A DNA stretch of 64,000 bases from Ornatilinea apprima (GCF_001306115.1 NZ_LGCL01000045.1:124001-188000); one strand, 5' to 3'; positions 50,265 through 58,556 are shown, counted from the first letter of the stretch. The notes: generated by a model from the sequence alone, not told the origin. Translations and numbers: made by a program.

Positions 50265-51559
50265 ACGCTGATTTAAAGCTTGCATTTGAATCGATTATCG
50301 AGAAACAGAAAGACCACACTGAAAAGTTTAATTATTACGATGGCCAACAGCCGTTGGTTTATTTAACGTACCGCTTGCGAGAAATCTTCCAGGGTTTGGA
50401 TATTGAATTTATGGATAACTGGTGTGCGGTTGTTATTGATGCTGTGAAAGAAAGGATTAACCTTACGGGGTTAAATGTTCCAAAAGCGCACCAGAATGCA
50501 ATGAATAAGATTTGGACTCTGAATGAGCTGAATTTAGAAGCGGATGAGGTCCATGAATCAGCGTTGGTGACTGGCGAGGCATTTATGATCGCCTGGCCGG
50601 ATGAGAAAAAAATGCCTAAGGCTTACTATAACGATCCGAGATTGTGTCACAGTTTTTACCATAGTGATAATCCACGAGAATTACGCATGGCGGCAAAGAT
50701 GTGGGTGGATGATGATGGATACTATCGATTGACATTGTATTATCCAGATCGGCTTGAATACTACGCCAGTACTCAGAAGGCGGATCAAGTGTCAAGTCAC
50801 AAATCTTTCAAGGCTATGGAAACCCCAAGTGCTAAAAATCCTTATGGAAAAATTCCCGTTTTTCATTTCAGGTTAGAACGGCGCGGTCGAAAGAGTGATT
50901 TAACCAGCGTCATTCCATTGCAAAGGGGCGTGAACAAGCTGTTAAATGACATGATGGTAGCTGCAGAGTTTGGTGCATTCAAACAGCGATATGTAATCAG
51001 TCAGGTGGATGTTTCAAGATTAAAAAATGCGCCAAATGAAGTGTGGAGTATTCCAGGGTCAGATGGCACCGGGCAGGGAACCGAGGTGGGAGAATTCGGA
51101 GCTACTCCATTGCAGAATTATATTGAAGCTATTGATAAGCTCGCTGGCGATATGGGGCGAATAACCCGGACTCCAAAGCACTATTTCTATCACCAGGGTG
51201 GAGATCCAAGTGGTGAGGCTTTGATTGCTCAAGAAGCGCCACTTAATAAGAAAGCTCAGGACCGGATTGAAAAATTTAGTTCAGTCTGGCGCCGGCTTGG
51301 CTCTTTCTTGTTGGAGTTGAAGGGAATCAATGTAAACCCGATGGAAATAACCCCGGTGTGGGATCCGGTAGAGACGGTACAACCCAGAACGCAAGCGGAG
51401 ATTCGATTGCTTGATAGGCAATCTGGGATTCCCTTGATTACTGTGTGCCGCCGGTCTGGCTGGCCTCAGGTTGAAATTGATCAAATGCTTCAAGAAGCTG
51501 AAGCGGATGTTGAAGGGCTTGGTGAGCGGATACTGAGCGCATTTGATAAAGGCAAGTAG
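50261..51559 (+). CDS. Portal protein (SPP1 gp6-like)
   Basis: 432 residues. Typical of the gp6 family are the N-terminal NYYDGQQPLVYL, NWCAVVIDAVKERI, and the later GVNKLLNDMMVAAEFGAFKQR and GRITRTPKHYFYHQGGDPSG. It forms the ring at the capsid vertex through which DNA passes. It is followed 15 bases later by the MuF-like gene, the normal order in SPP1-type phages. Confidence 0.9.
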   Translation: MNADLKLAFESIIEKQKDHTEKFNYYDGQQPLVYLTYRLREIFQGLDIEFMDNWCAVVIDAVKERINLTGLNVPKAHQNAMNKIWTLNELNLEADEVHESALVTGEAFMIAWPDEKKMPKAYYNDPRLCHSFYHSDNPRELRMAAKMWVDDDGYYRLTLYYPDRLEYYASTQKADQVSSHKSFKAMETPSAKNPYGKIPVFHFRLERRGRKSDLTSVIPLQRGVNKLLNDMMVAAEFGAFKQRYVISQVDVSRLKNAPNEVWSIPGSDGTGQGTEVGEFGATPLQNYIEAIDKLAGDMGRITRTPKHYFYHQGGDPSGEALIAQEAPLNKKAQDRIEKFSSVWRRLGSFLLELKGINVNPMEITPVWDPVETVQPRTQAEIRLLDRQSGIPLITVCRRSGWPQVEIDQMLQEAEADVEGLGERILSAFDKGK

Positions 51560-51574
51560 TTCGTGTAGGCAATC

Positions 51575-54226
51575 ATGGCAGATTATGAAGGCGATCTTTT
51601 CATTACAAGTGACCGGTTTCGGAAGGCATTGTTAAATTCTGAGCGTGCAGCCGCCAGCGAGATGGTCCGAGTTTATGGAAATATCTGGAAGGAAATTAAT
51701 ACTCAGATCAGAGAAATTGGCCAGAATTATTACGCAAACCAGGCGGCAGGAATAGCAACTGATCAAGCCTGGCTGCAGCAGCTTGGAAGATTGAAGTTGC
51801 TTCGAAAGCAGGTTGAATCTGAACTAGCAAGGTTTGCAAAGTACGCAGAAGATAAAGTGATATCTGAGCAAGAGGCAGCGGTAAAAAGCGCTCAAGAGCA
51901 TGCTGAGAAGCTTATACGAGCTAGACTAGGATTGCCCCTTCAAGGACCAGCTATTCTTCCTGGTGAAGTGCGTTTGGTGTTTAATCGTTTGCCAGCTCAA
52001 TCAATAAAGGAATTAATTGGATTCATGCAGGATGGATCGCCATTGAAAGAATTATTCGATGGGCTCCCAAACGACGGTGGCAAGATTGTGGAAGAAGGCC
52101 TTATCCAAGGTCTGGCATTGGGATTGAGTCCTGCTCAAATTGCCATTAATATTCGAAAAGGTTTGGGGGGGAATTTAGCGCGCGCATTGACTATAGCCAG
52201 AACGGAAGTGCTTCGCTCTTATCGTGAAGCCAGCCGGTTAACTTACAAAGAAAATGAAGATGTGGTGGCTGGATGGATTTGGCGAAGTGCCAGGAACACA
52301 AGAACCTGTGCATGCTGCTGGGCAATGGATGGAACAGAACACAGTTTAGATGAGAGACTTGATGATCACCCGAACGGCAGGTGTTTAACTCCCGGAACAG
52401 TTGTTTCTGGTCCCATTGCTACCGCCTTCGTATCCAGATACTACGAAGGTGATATTGTCACTATCCAAACTTCCTCTGGAAAGTTCCTGTCCGTCACCCC
52501 GAATCACCCTATACTCACGAGTCGCGGATGGGTTGCTGCAGACTCTATTGTAGAAGGCGACAATGTAGTCTGCTACAGCGGGGACGAGTGGCGATCTTCT
52601 GGCATGTGTCCAGATGACTATCAAGTGCCAACCGCTGTTGAGAATATACCTGGCTCTCTCAATTTGACTAGGCTTATCACGATGCCAACCTCCCCCAAAG
52701 ATTTCCACGGCGACGGGGTAGGCTCCAATATCCACGTTATATATACCAACCGCTTTTTGGGAATTTGTAGCAAGACCTCTTTTGCTGAGCCATTTTTTGA
52801 GGAGTATTTCTGCAGGGGATTGTCCAATAGACCTTTTTTCTCTAGTCATTGCCCGTCTGAGTTTTTCTTCAAGTGGGACAATTCTACCTCGTACAGCGTC
52901 TTGGGCGATTTTGATCCTTTTACGGTGTTCTTCAATAGGAATATTTTGGGAAAGCAGTTTATTCGCCTCGGTTTGGTTTCTGAGGCTGACATTATTAGCA
53001 ATCAGTCTAGCTCTGACTGCACTTCGCGATATGCCGAAGGATTTAGCGAGGGAATTCTCAGATTCTCCAGACAAGTATCGTCGGATAATTTCGTCTTCAG
53101 GAATGTTGAGTTTATCTCTCCTGGTTTTACCGGCTTTTTCCCCGATGACACGATAACGAGTGCTTTTGTCTCTGAACAAGTTATGAGCCTTGAGAAAATC
53201 TCTCAAGCGTTGTTCAGAAGTGTGGAATATGGCAGCAGCATTCTGCGCGCTATAACCAGAAATGTAAGCCTTGACCGCGTTCTGGAAATCAGTATCACTC
53301 GCTTTAGTGGGCATGTTTATAACCTTCAAACTCCGGTAGGATGGTACATCGCTAATGGTGTTATAACACATAATTGCACAATGATACCTAAAACCGCGAC
53401 TTGGGCAGAAATTGGCAAAAGATACGGGATTGACCTGTCGGATATTCCAGATACTAATCCCGAGATTAAATCAGGCACAGCGCTTTTTGAAAAACTGCCG
53501 GCAGAGAAGCAAATCAAGATTTTCGGACCAGCGAAGTACGCGGCATGGAAGGATGGCCAGTTTACACTGAGTGATATTGTTGGTAGAAAGCGGTCAAGGG
53601 AGTGGGGGACGCACCGGTATGAGCGGTCGCTGCAGGATTTGATTGGGGAAAAGGCAAAAGAGTATACCCGGCTGGCGCGGATGGGGATGGCGCAGCGGGC
53701 GGGGAATTATACAGTGGATGATCTGGTTCATATTGCAGGGATTGGGCTGCGGAAGTTGACGCCTGGAGAATTGGATCGAGTGGTGCGGCATGTGGCGAAT
53801 GCTGGGTTCAGTTCAACTGAGATGATGCGGGTCAGAATGCCTATTCGGGGGCAGTTTTGGAATGGAAAATGGCTGGGAACTGACGACAGAATACCAACTG
53901 ATGTTGGGCATTATCTCAAACATGTTGTTGTCAATCAGGAATGGCCGGATGGCACGACACTGAAGGATTACAAACGAAGCTTGCGGGAGGTTATTCTTGA
54001 CCCGGCTTCAGATATATTTGTGTCCAAATATAATGACGCCTGGCAGATTGGGTTTATCCGCGAGAGTCGGGAGTGGCAAGGATTGAGAGGAAAAGATTTT
54101 ATTCTTGTCGAATACAAGGTACAATATGGATATTGGACAACGGGATTTCAACCTCAGAATTTGAGTCGTCAAGTATTTGAGGGAAGAGAGAGTATTGTAT
54201 GGCTGCGAAATCGGATTTTGAAATAA
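51575..54226 (+). CDS. MuF-like minor head protein interrupted in frame by an intein
   Basis: The frame encodes 883 residues. Residues 1-269 and 601-883 are extein, giving 552 residues after splicing. The MuF domain is recognised by ARTEVLRSYREASRL and the cysteine motif TCACCWAMDGTEH...HPNGR, whose last Cys (CTMIP) is supplied by the C-extein. The intein (270-600) thus splits the conserved HPxxRC motif, a typical functionally constrained site. The C-extein adds a domain with KSGTALFEKLPAEKQIKIFG and a tail. The protein acts in head assembly or is ejected with DNA. Confidence 0.88.
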   Translation: MADYEGDLFITSDRFRKALLNSERAAASEMVRVYGNIWKEINTQIREIGQNYYANQAAGIATDQAWLQQLGRLKLLRKQVESELARFAKYAEDKVISEQEAAVKSAQEHAEKLIRARLGLPLQGPAILPGEVRLVFNRLPAQSIKELIGFMQDGSPLKELFDGLPNDGGKIVEEGLIQGLALGLSPAQIAINIRKGLGGNLARALTIARTEVLRSYREASRLTYKENEDVVAGWIWRSARNTRTCACCWAMDGTEHSLDERLDDHPNGRCLTPGTVVSGPIATAFVSRYYEGDIVTIQTSSGKFLSVTPNHPILTSRGWVAADSIVEGDNVVCYSGDEWRSSGMCPDDYQVPTAVENIPGSLNLTRLITMPTSPKDFHGDGVGSNIHVIYTNRFLGICSKTSFAEPFFEEYFCRGLSNRPFFSSHCPSEFFFKWDNSTSYSVLGDFDPFTVFFNRNILGKQFIRLGLVSEADIISNQSSSDCTSRYAEGFSEGILRFSRQVSSDNFVFRNVEFISPGFTGFFPDDTITSAFVSEQVMSLEKISQALFRSVEYGSSILRAITRNVSLDRVLEISITRFSGHVYNLQTPVGWYIANGVITHNCTMIPKTATWAEIGKRYGIDLSDIPDTNPEIKSGTALFEKLPAEKQIKIFGPAKYAAWKDGQFTLSDIVGRKRSREWGTHRYERSLQDLIGEKAKEYTRLARMGMAQRAGNYTVDDLVHIAGIGLRKLTPGELDRVVRHVANAGFSSTEMMRVRMPIRGQFWNGKWLGTDDRIPTDVGHYLKHVVVNQEWPDGTTLKDYKRSLREVILDPASDIFVSKYNDAWQIGFIRESREWQGLRGKDFILVEYKVQYGYWTTGFQPQNLSRQVFEGRESIVWLRNRILK
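52382..53374 (+). other. Intein (331 residues) within the MuF-like protein
   Basis: It starts at Cys270 (block A, CLTPGTVVSG) and ends at Asn600 (block F/G, GHVYNLQTPVGWYIANGVITHN read in two parts), with Cys601 as first extein residue. Block B is VTPNHPILTSRGW with the TxxH motif. All class 1 splicing residues (Cys1, block B Thr and His, His-Asn, Cys+1) are present, so splicing should work. The central part, residues about 325-575, is Phe/Ser-rich and lacks LAGLIDADG or HNH motifs. Instead, the opposite strand encodes an endonuclease there. Confidence 0.9.
52385..53314 (-). CDS. Antisense homing endonuclease (EDxHD, Vsr-like) nested inside the intein
   Basis: 309 residues from the ATG at 53314, which has GAAGG 8 bases upstream; the frame is open from 53371. 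Two helix-turn-helix units (about 12-45 and 73-108, SLAKSFGISRSAVRARLIAN) precede a Vsr/DUF559-like nuclease domain (about 163-255). The EDxHD set is present: Glu169 (SPAEILL), Asp195 (NVDIG), then EIFGGGWHRD with His211 and Asp213. The strand GWHLIVIWTH closes the domain. It runs antisense to the intein in exact codon register and stops opposite intein residue 2. The last 55 or so residues lie opposite the splicing blocks and may be mere read-through. Confidence 0.85.
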   Translation of the reverse strand: MPTKASDTDFQNAVKAYISGYSAQNAAAIFHTSEQRLRDFLKAHNLFRDKSTRYRVIGEKAGKTRRDKLNIPEDEIIRRYLSGESENSLAKSFGISRSAVRARLIANNVSLRNQTEANKLLSQNIPIEEHRKRIKIAQDAVRGRIVPLEEKLRRAMTREKRSIGQSPAEILLKKWLSKRGLATNSQKAVGIYNVDIGAYPVAVEIFGGGWHRDKPSQIERARYILNSGWHLIVIWTHARRSPLVPAVADYIVAFYNRVCSNPSATREYRVIRGDGQELSRGSLDSDNITFVVSGYEGGSNGTRNNCSGS

Positions 54227-54441
54227 TTTGCGATCAAATTGATGAGTTGGCTGAGGCTGAAGAAGATTTAGCCAGCAACCCTGATCAATTATCTATGTTT
54301 ATGTCCGATTGGAATAACATCATTTTCTGGTTTCAAGATATTCGAGAGAGATTTTCTCAAACTGAAGAGGCCACCATTTTACAGAAATTTGCGGCTGTAA
54401 AACCGATTGCTGAAAAGTTGAAGTTGACCTGGTATGAGTGA
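54199..54441 (+). CDS. Small acidic phage protein, unknown
   Basis: 80 residues, helical and acidic (IDELAEAEEDLASNPDQL). It overlaps the 3' end of the MuF-like gene by 28 bases and the next gene by 8. A purine-rich GGGAAGAGAGAG tract may act as binding site. Confidence 0.55.
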   Translation: MAAKSDFEIICDQIDELAEAEEDLASNPDQLSMFMSDWNNIIFWFQDIRERFSQTEEATILQKFAAVKPIAEKLKLTWYE

Positions 54442-54766
54442 AATGGATGTCATGAAACGCGTTTTCCGTTTGCGATTGCCGGCAATCTCTGGATTGTGGA
54501 TGTATGAAGTGGGTGAAACGCCAGAGGATGCAATCAGGCAAGTGGAACGAGAATTTGAAGGTAAATTTGCATTCTGCGGTGATGGCAGTGAATGGGAAAT
54601 TGAACCCTGCCCAATGGATGACCTGTCACGGGTATGCAAGGATTACCGCCATCTGCACAGGAAGGTGAATGAGTTGTCTGTTGCACTGAAGTCGAAAAAT
54701 ATAGTTCTTGAAAGCAGGAATAAAACGATTAATACTTTGGTGAAAAAAATAGATAATGTGCTATAA
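54434..54766 (+). CDS. Phage protein with coiled-coil tail, unknown
   Basis: 110 residues. The N-terminal half is a small alpha/beta part (VFRLRLPAISGLWMYEVGET, PEDAIRQVEREFEGKFAF). The C-terminal 45 residues form a likely coiled coil. It ends within the promoter of leader element B. Confidence 0.55.
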   Translation: MSEMDVMKRVFRLRLPAISGLWMYEVGETPEDAIRQVEREFEGKFAFCGDGSEWEIEPCPMDDLSRVCKDYRHLHRKVNELSVALKSKNIVLESRNKTINTLVKKIDNVL

Positions 54767-54841
54767 TTTAAATAATTGAATATGCGGTATTTTAACCGGA
54801 ATCCGCCCGGCACTCTCAATTTGAGGGCTGCCGGGTTTTTT
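54762..54841 (+). promoter_or_regulatory. Promoter-leader-terminator element B, ahead of the lysis genes
   Basis: An extended -10 (TGCTATAAT, -10 at 54762-54767) is followed 15 bases later by TGCGGTAT (54783-54790), the shared string ATCCGCCCGGCAC and a terminator hairpin: CCCGGCA (54806-54812) with TGCCGGG (54829-54835) and six T. Same order and spacing as element A at 48245-48347, but with different hairpin loops. It stands between the head genes and the holin, and likely gates lysis-gene expression. Confidence 0.65.
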
Positions 54842-54869
54842 GGTTTAACCCATTTGAAAGAGGTGAGGA

Positions 54870-55253
54870 ATGAAATTTGAAGCATTTCTATCTGAGTTTG
54901 TCCAGCAGCTGCTTTTATATCTCTTGCCAATCCTCGCAGCAGCATTAGCAAGCTGGTTGATCGTGCAGGTATCGAAAGGCCTGGCTGAATTAAAATCTGC
55001 CCGTCCTGATGTGTACCAGGAATTGATGTGGGTTGCCAAAGGTGTTGTTCAAGCAGCTGAACAGGCAGGGGCGGCCGGGTTAATCACAGATAAGAAAAAC
55101 TACGCCATCAATATCGCTGAAAAGTGGCTTGCCGCAAAAGGGTGGCATATAGATCTTGATTTGATTGATGCTGCAGTAGAACAGGCCGTTTGGGATGAAA
55201 TCAACAAGTACAAAGTCCTGCCGGTTTCAACGCTGACCGAAGTAAGCGAATAA
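54870..55253 (+). CDS. Holin, LL-H family-like
   Basis: 127 residues with one N-terminal membrane helix (LLLYLLPILAAALASWLIVQ) and a helical soluble tail (ELMWVAKGVVQAAEQAGAAG, then KKNYAINIAEKWL), the layout of LL-H-type holins. It would make the hole that lets the endolysin out. AGAGGTGAGGA precedes the ATG. Confidence 0.75.
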   Translation: MKFEAFLSEFVQQLLLYLLPILAAALASWLIVQVSKGLAELKSARPDVYQELMWVAKGVVQAAEQAGAAGLITDKKNYAINIAEKWLAAKGWHIDLDLIDAAVEQAVWDEINKYKVLPVSTLTEVSE

Positions 55254-55269
55254 GCCAAAAGGTGCTGTG

Positions 55270-55632
55270 ATGCCGCCCACCGCTGGCCAAAACTATAGCA
55301 TGCAAACGCAGATCAATGCACTCAAAGAAAGCATGGAAAAAGGATTCGACGAAATCAAGCGCATGATCCGCGATTTCGACGTGCGCGTGCGCGAAGTGGA
55401 AAACCGCGAAGCCGCCTGCCAGCCGGTGGTCCAGCAGCGCCTGGATGCCGCCTGGCGCAAGATTGATGAACACTCCACCCAGATCAAAGAGCAGGACGCG
55501 CGCCTGGACGCGATGAACAACCTCATCACCAAATTGGAGCAGGCCAATACCCTGCTGGTCTGGCTGCTGGGCATTCTGGGCGCTGCAGTCATTGGCTGGT
55601 TGGTCACCCAGATTCTCAAAGGAATCGCGTAA
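55270..55632 (+). CDS. XhlA-like / holin-accessory protein with C-terminal membrane helix
   Basis: 120 residues from the ATG at 55270. A coiled coil (MEKGFDEIKRMIRDFDVRVR and on to about 90) leads to a C-terminal membrane helix (LLVWLLGILGAAVIGWLV). This is the layout of hemolysin XhlA-type accessory lysis proteins. The DNA is clearly GC-rich like the host, unlike the flanking phage genes. Its stop overlaps the endolysin start (TAATG). Confidence 0.65.
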   Translation: MPPTAGQNYSMQTQINALKESMEKGFDEIKRMIRDFDVRVREVENREAACQPVVQQRLDAAWRKIDEHSTQIKEQDARLDAMNNLITKLEQANTLLVWLLGILGAAVIGWLVTQILKGIA

Positions 55633-56543
55633 TGGTTTACCCACAACTGCCCTATGTGTTTGGCCCGGACATCTCCGTCTGGCAGGATGACAACAGCACT
55701 GCCCAGATGGTGGATTTTGACATCATGCGCCAGGCCGGCGCCACGTTTGTGGGTATCAAGGTTTCACAGTCCACGTGGATTGATCAGGACTTTGTCTACA
55801 ACTGGCATAACGCCAGGTTGAAGGGCATCCCGCGTAAGGCATATCACTTTCTGGATTGGGATAAGACCGGCAAAGAGCAGGCGCGCACCTTTTACGGCGC
55901 GTTGAAAAATGATCCGCCCGAACTGCTGGCCGTGTGCGACTACGAAAAGCGCACCAACGCGCCCGGCAGGTCCAAAATGCTGGACACACTTTATGACTTC
56001 ATGGAAGAGCAGAAGCGCCTGTTTGATCTGCTGGATCGCCGCCCGAAGGACGCCATCTATACCGGTATTTCCTTCTGGAAGGAATTCGGCAGCACAGATT
56101 CCTATTGGGCGCGATATTTGTTGTGGCTGGCGTTCTATTCCACGATGGTGCCGGCAGCCCCCAAGCCCTGGTCGCAATGGACCTTCTGGCAGTGGGGCAC
56201 GCCGGCCTGGGGTCGCCAGTTTGGGGCTGAATCCAAAGACATCGATATGAATTACTTTAGAGGTAACAAAGCGGAGTTCTGTAAATTCTTTGACCTTCAA
56301 TGTGATGAAGAGCCAATAGTAGAAGAACCGAAAATTCAAAAAATGTGTGTGAATGTTAGATCTTTGAACCTGCGTACGATCCCAGGAAAAGAACAATCAA
56401 CAATCATTGGGCAAGCATTTCAAGATACTGAGGTTGTAGTACTTGATCGACAAATATTGGGAGAAGATATCTGGATAAAAGTACAGATGGAAGGATGGAT
56501 GGCCCAACAATTTCAAGGTTACCGATACATGCGAGATGCGTGA
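55632..56543 (+). CDS. Endolysin: GH25 muramidase with C-terminal SH3-like domain
   Basis: 303 residues. The GH25 domain (about 8-205) has the N-terminal Asp in GPDISVWQ, then FVGIKVSQST, AVCDYEKR (catalytic region) and WQWGTPAWGRQFGAESKDIDMNYF in two parts, typical of Chalaropsis-type lysozymes. An SH3-like domain (about 230-300, VRSLNLRTIPGKEQSTIIGQ) follows. It cuts the peptidoglycan glycan chain. There is no signal peptide, so the holin exports it. Base composition changes from GC-rich to AT-rich near 56,230, at the domain border. Confidence 0.87.
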   Translation: MVYPQLPYVFGPDISVWQDDNSTAQMVDFDIMRQAGATFVGIKVSQSTWIDQDFVYNWHNARLKGIPRKAYHFLDWDKTGKEQARTFYGALKNDPPELLAVCDYEKRTNAPGRSKMLDTLYDFMEEQKRLFDLLDRRPKDAIYTGISFWKEFGSTDSYWARYLLWLAFYSTMVPAAPKPWSQWTFWQWGTPAWGRQFGAESKDIDMNYFRGNKAEFCKFFDLQCDEEPIVEEPKIQKMCVNVRSLNLRTIPGKEQSTIIGQAFQDTEVVVLDRQILGEDIWIKVQMEGWMAQQFQGYRYMRDA

Positions 56544-56596
56544 CCGGATACTGAGTATCAAGGTGGTCTGAGATGGACCAAAGGAGTTAAAGCGAG

Positions 56597-57133
56597 ATGC
56601 TTTCAAAACGCATTTTTGACTTCGATGCCGATGATGGCAAAAGTGGTGGAAACACTCAGGAGGATAATGAGACGTTTGATGCCTGGTTGGAAAAACAAGA
56701 TTCATCTGTTAAGGGGTTGTATGAAAGCCATGTTGCGAACCTGAAATCTGCTTTGGAAAGCGAGCGCACCAGCAGAAAAGATGCCGAGCGGCAGCTGAGA
56801 GAGCTGGCGGTTCAGGCTGGGAAAGGTAGTGAAGCAGAAAAAAAACTGACTGAGATGGCAGATAAACTGGCTGAAGCTACGCGGCGGGCTACATTTTATG
56901 AGAAAGCGCCTGGCGCTGGGGTTCGTAATGTTGTGGCTGCATACAAATTAGCCATGGCAGATGGAATATTTGATGGGGATAAAGTGGACTTCAAGAAATT
57001 GCAGGAAGCTTATCCAGAATTGTTTGGAGAGAATGAACCTCCCCCTGGAAATGCGGGAGAAGGTAATGAAAAGATTGGACTGCCGAAAAAAGGGATGAAT
57101 CAATTCATCCGTGCTGCTGCCGGCAGAAAGTAA
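56597..57133 (+). CDS. Capsid scaffolding protein
   Basis: 178 residues: acidic start, a long coiled coil (about 35-105, SALESERTSRKDAERQLREL), and a conserved-looking basic C-terminus (KKGMNQFIRAAAGRK). Position directly before the capsid gene and this layout are typical of scaffold proteins that guide shell assembly and are then removed. Confidence 0.75.
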   Translation: MLSKRIFDFDADDGKSGGNTQEDNETFDAWLEKQDSSVKGLYESHVANLKSALESERTSRKDAERQLRELAVQAGKGSEAEKKLTEMADKLAEATRRATFYEKAPGAGVRNVVAAYKLAMADGIFDGDKVDFKKLQEAYPELFGENEPPPGNAGEGNEKIGLPKKGMNQFIRAAAGRK

Positions 57134-57154
57134 ATGTAACCAGGAGAAAAAGAG

Positions 57155-58156
57155 ATGCCTTACAACTCAATTATCAATCGAACCGATGCTGAAGCGCTAA
57201 TCCCTGAAGAGGTCTCACGCGAGATTATTCAAGAAGTCCCCACCAGCTCTTCAGTAATGCAACTGGCACGGAAGTTGCCAAATATGAGCCGAAAGCAGCG
57301 CAAAATGCCTGTGCTTGACGCTCTCATCAGCGCTTACTTTGTAAATGGTGACACTGGTCTCAAACAGACTTCTGAAGCCGCTTGGACAAATAAATACGTT
57401 ACTGCGGAAGAAATGGCGGTCATCGTTCCCATTCCTGAAGCGGTTTTGGAAGATGAGGACTACGACATCTGGGGCGAAGTAAAACCCCGGATTGTTGAGG
57501 CTTTTGGCCGGGCATTTGACGCCGCTGTAGTGTTAGGAACGAATATTCCTGCTGCCTGGGTAATTGATATGGGTAACCATTCTGGTCTATTGGATGGTTG
57601 CACTGATGCCAGCCATGTTGTAGACCTGTCAACTCAACTGGCTGCTGGTAAGGATATGTTTGATGTGATTCTGGGAGAAGGTGGTTTACTTTCTTTTGTG
57701 GAAGAAGATGGATATGAAGTTAATGGCCATGTTGCTTCCCTGACCATGAAAGCAAAACTCCGCGGTGTTCGAGCGAAAGTGTTCAATGGTGTGGATTCAA
57801 TGGTGCCGGCTGGTGAACCCATCTTCGTGCGGTCAATGCAAGAAAGTGGCCGTTATGAATTGGATGGTACGCCAATCCTTTTTCCGAAAAATGGAGCAAT
57901 CCCCGCTGATTCTTTGTTGCAAGTTAGTGGCGATTGGAATCAGTTAGTTTATTCAATCCGCACTGATGTTACCTACAAAATCCTGACTGAAGCGGTCATC
58001 CAAGATAATACCGGGACGATCATTTACAACCTGGCCCAGCAGGATATGGTAGCTTTGCGGGCTGTGATGCGTCTTGGCGTTGCCTTGCCAAATCCCATTA
58101 ATGCTGTTAATCAGGATGTTGCAACCCGATTCCCCTTCAGTGCATTGGTACCGTAA
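57155..58156 (+). CDS. Major capsid protein (HK97 fold expected)
   Basis: 333 residues, a usual size without a delta domain. Segments such as VPTSSSVMQLARKLPNMS, the long AWTNKYVTAEEMAVIVPIPE and AFGRAFDAAVVLGTN fit the HK97-like capsid family. Strong binding site AGGAGA ahead of the ATG, as expected for the most abundant phage protein. Confidence 0.87.
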   Translation: MPYNSIINRTDAEALIPEEVSREIIQEVPTSSSVMQLARKLPNMSRKQRKMPVLDALISAYFVNGDTGLKQTSEAAWTNKYVTAEEMAVIVPIPEAVLEDEDYDIWGEVKPRIVEAFGRAFDAAVVLGTNIPAAWVIDMGNHSGLLDGCTDASHVVDLSTQLAAGKDMFDVILGEGGLLSFVEEDGYEVNGHVASLTMKAKLRGVRAKVFNGVDSMVPAGEPIFVRSMQESGRYELDGTPILFPKNGAIPADSLLQVSGDWNQLVYSIRTDVTYKILTEAVIQDNTGTIIYNLAQQDMVALRAVMRLGVALPNPINAVNQDVATRFPFSALVP

Positions 58157-58184
58157 TCTGGTTCGTTGGTTGAGGGAGATTGAT

Positions 58185-58556
58185 ATGGCGGCAGCAGCAG
58201 ATTTGATTCCCCGTTTCAGACGTATGATCGCAGAACCCACTCAAGATGTATATTCGGATGTGGTCTTGATTGAAGTTATTGAAAGTCATCCTTCTCAGGA
58301 TCCTTCCGGGGTTTTTCCGGAGTATGCTGATTGGGAACCTTCATTTGATCTAAATGCTGCTGCCGCTGAAATTTGGTCTGAAAAAGCGGCTGCCCTGGCA
58401 TGTAATTTTGATTTCTCGGCGGATGGATCCAATTTCAGTCGCAGCCAGGCGTATCAACAAGCCATAGCGCAGGCAAGATATTTCAGCGCTCGCCGAAGTC
58501 CTTCCACAATTCGTCTTCAGATGGCCCCGCGACCTGAGGTAGAAGATGTTGACTGA
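58185..58556 (+). CDS. Head-tail connector protein
   Basis: 123 residues from the ATG at 58185 (AGGGAG 6 bases upstream); the frame opens earlier within the capsid gene. The start DLIPRFRRMIAEPTQDVYSD and helical remainder resemble SPP1 gp15-type adaptors that bind below the portal. Assignment mainly by position. Confidence 0.65.
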   Translation: MAAAADLIPRFRRMIAEPTQDVYSDVVLIEVIESHPSQDPSGVFPEYADWEPSFDLNAAAAEIWSEKAAALACNFDFSADGSNFSRSQAYQQAIAQARYFSARRSPSTIRLQMAPRPEVEDVD

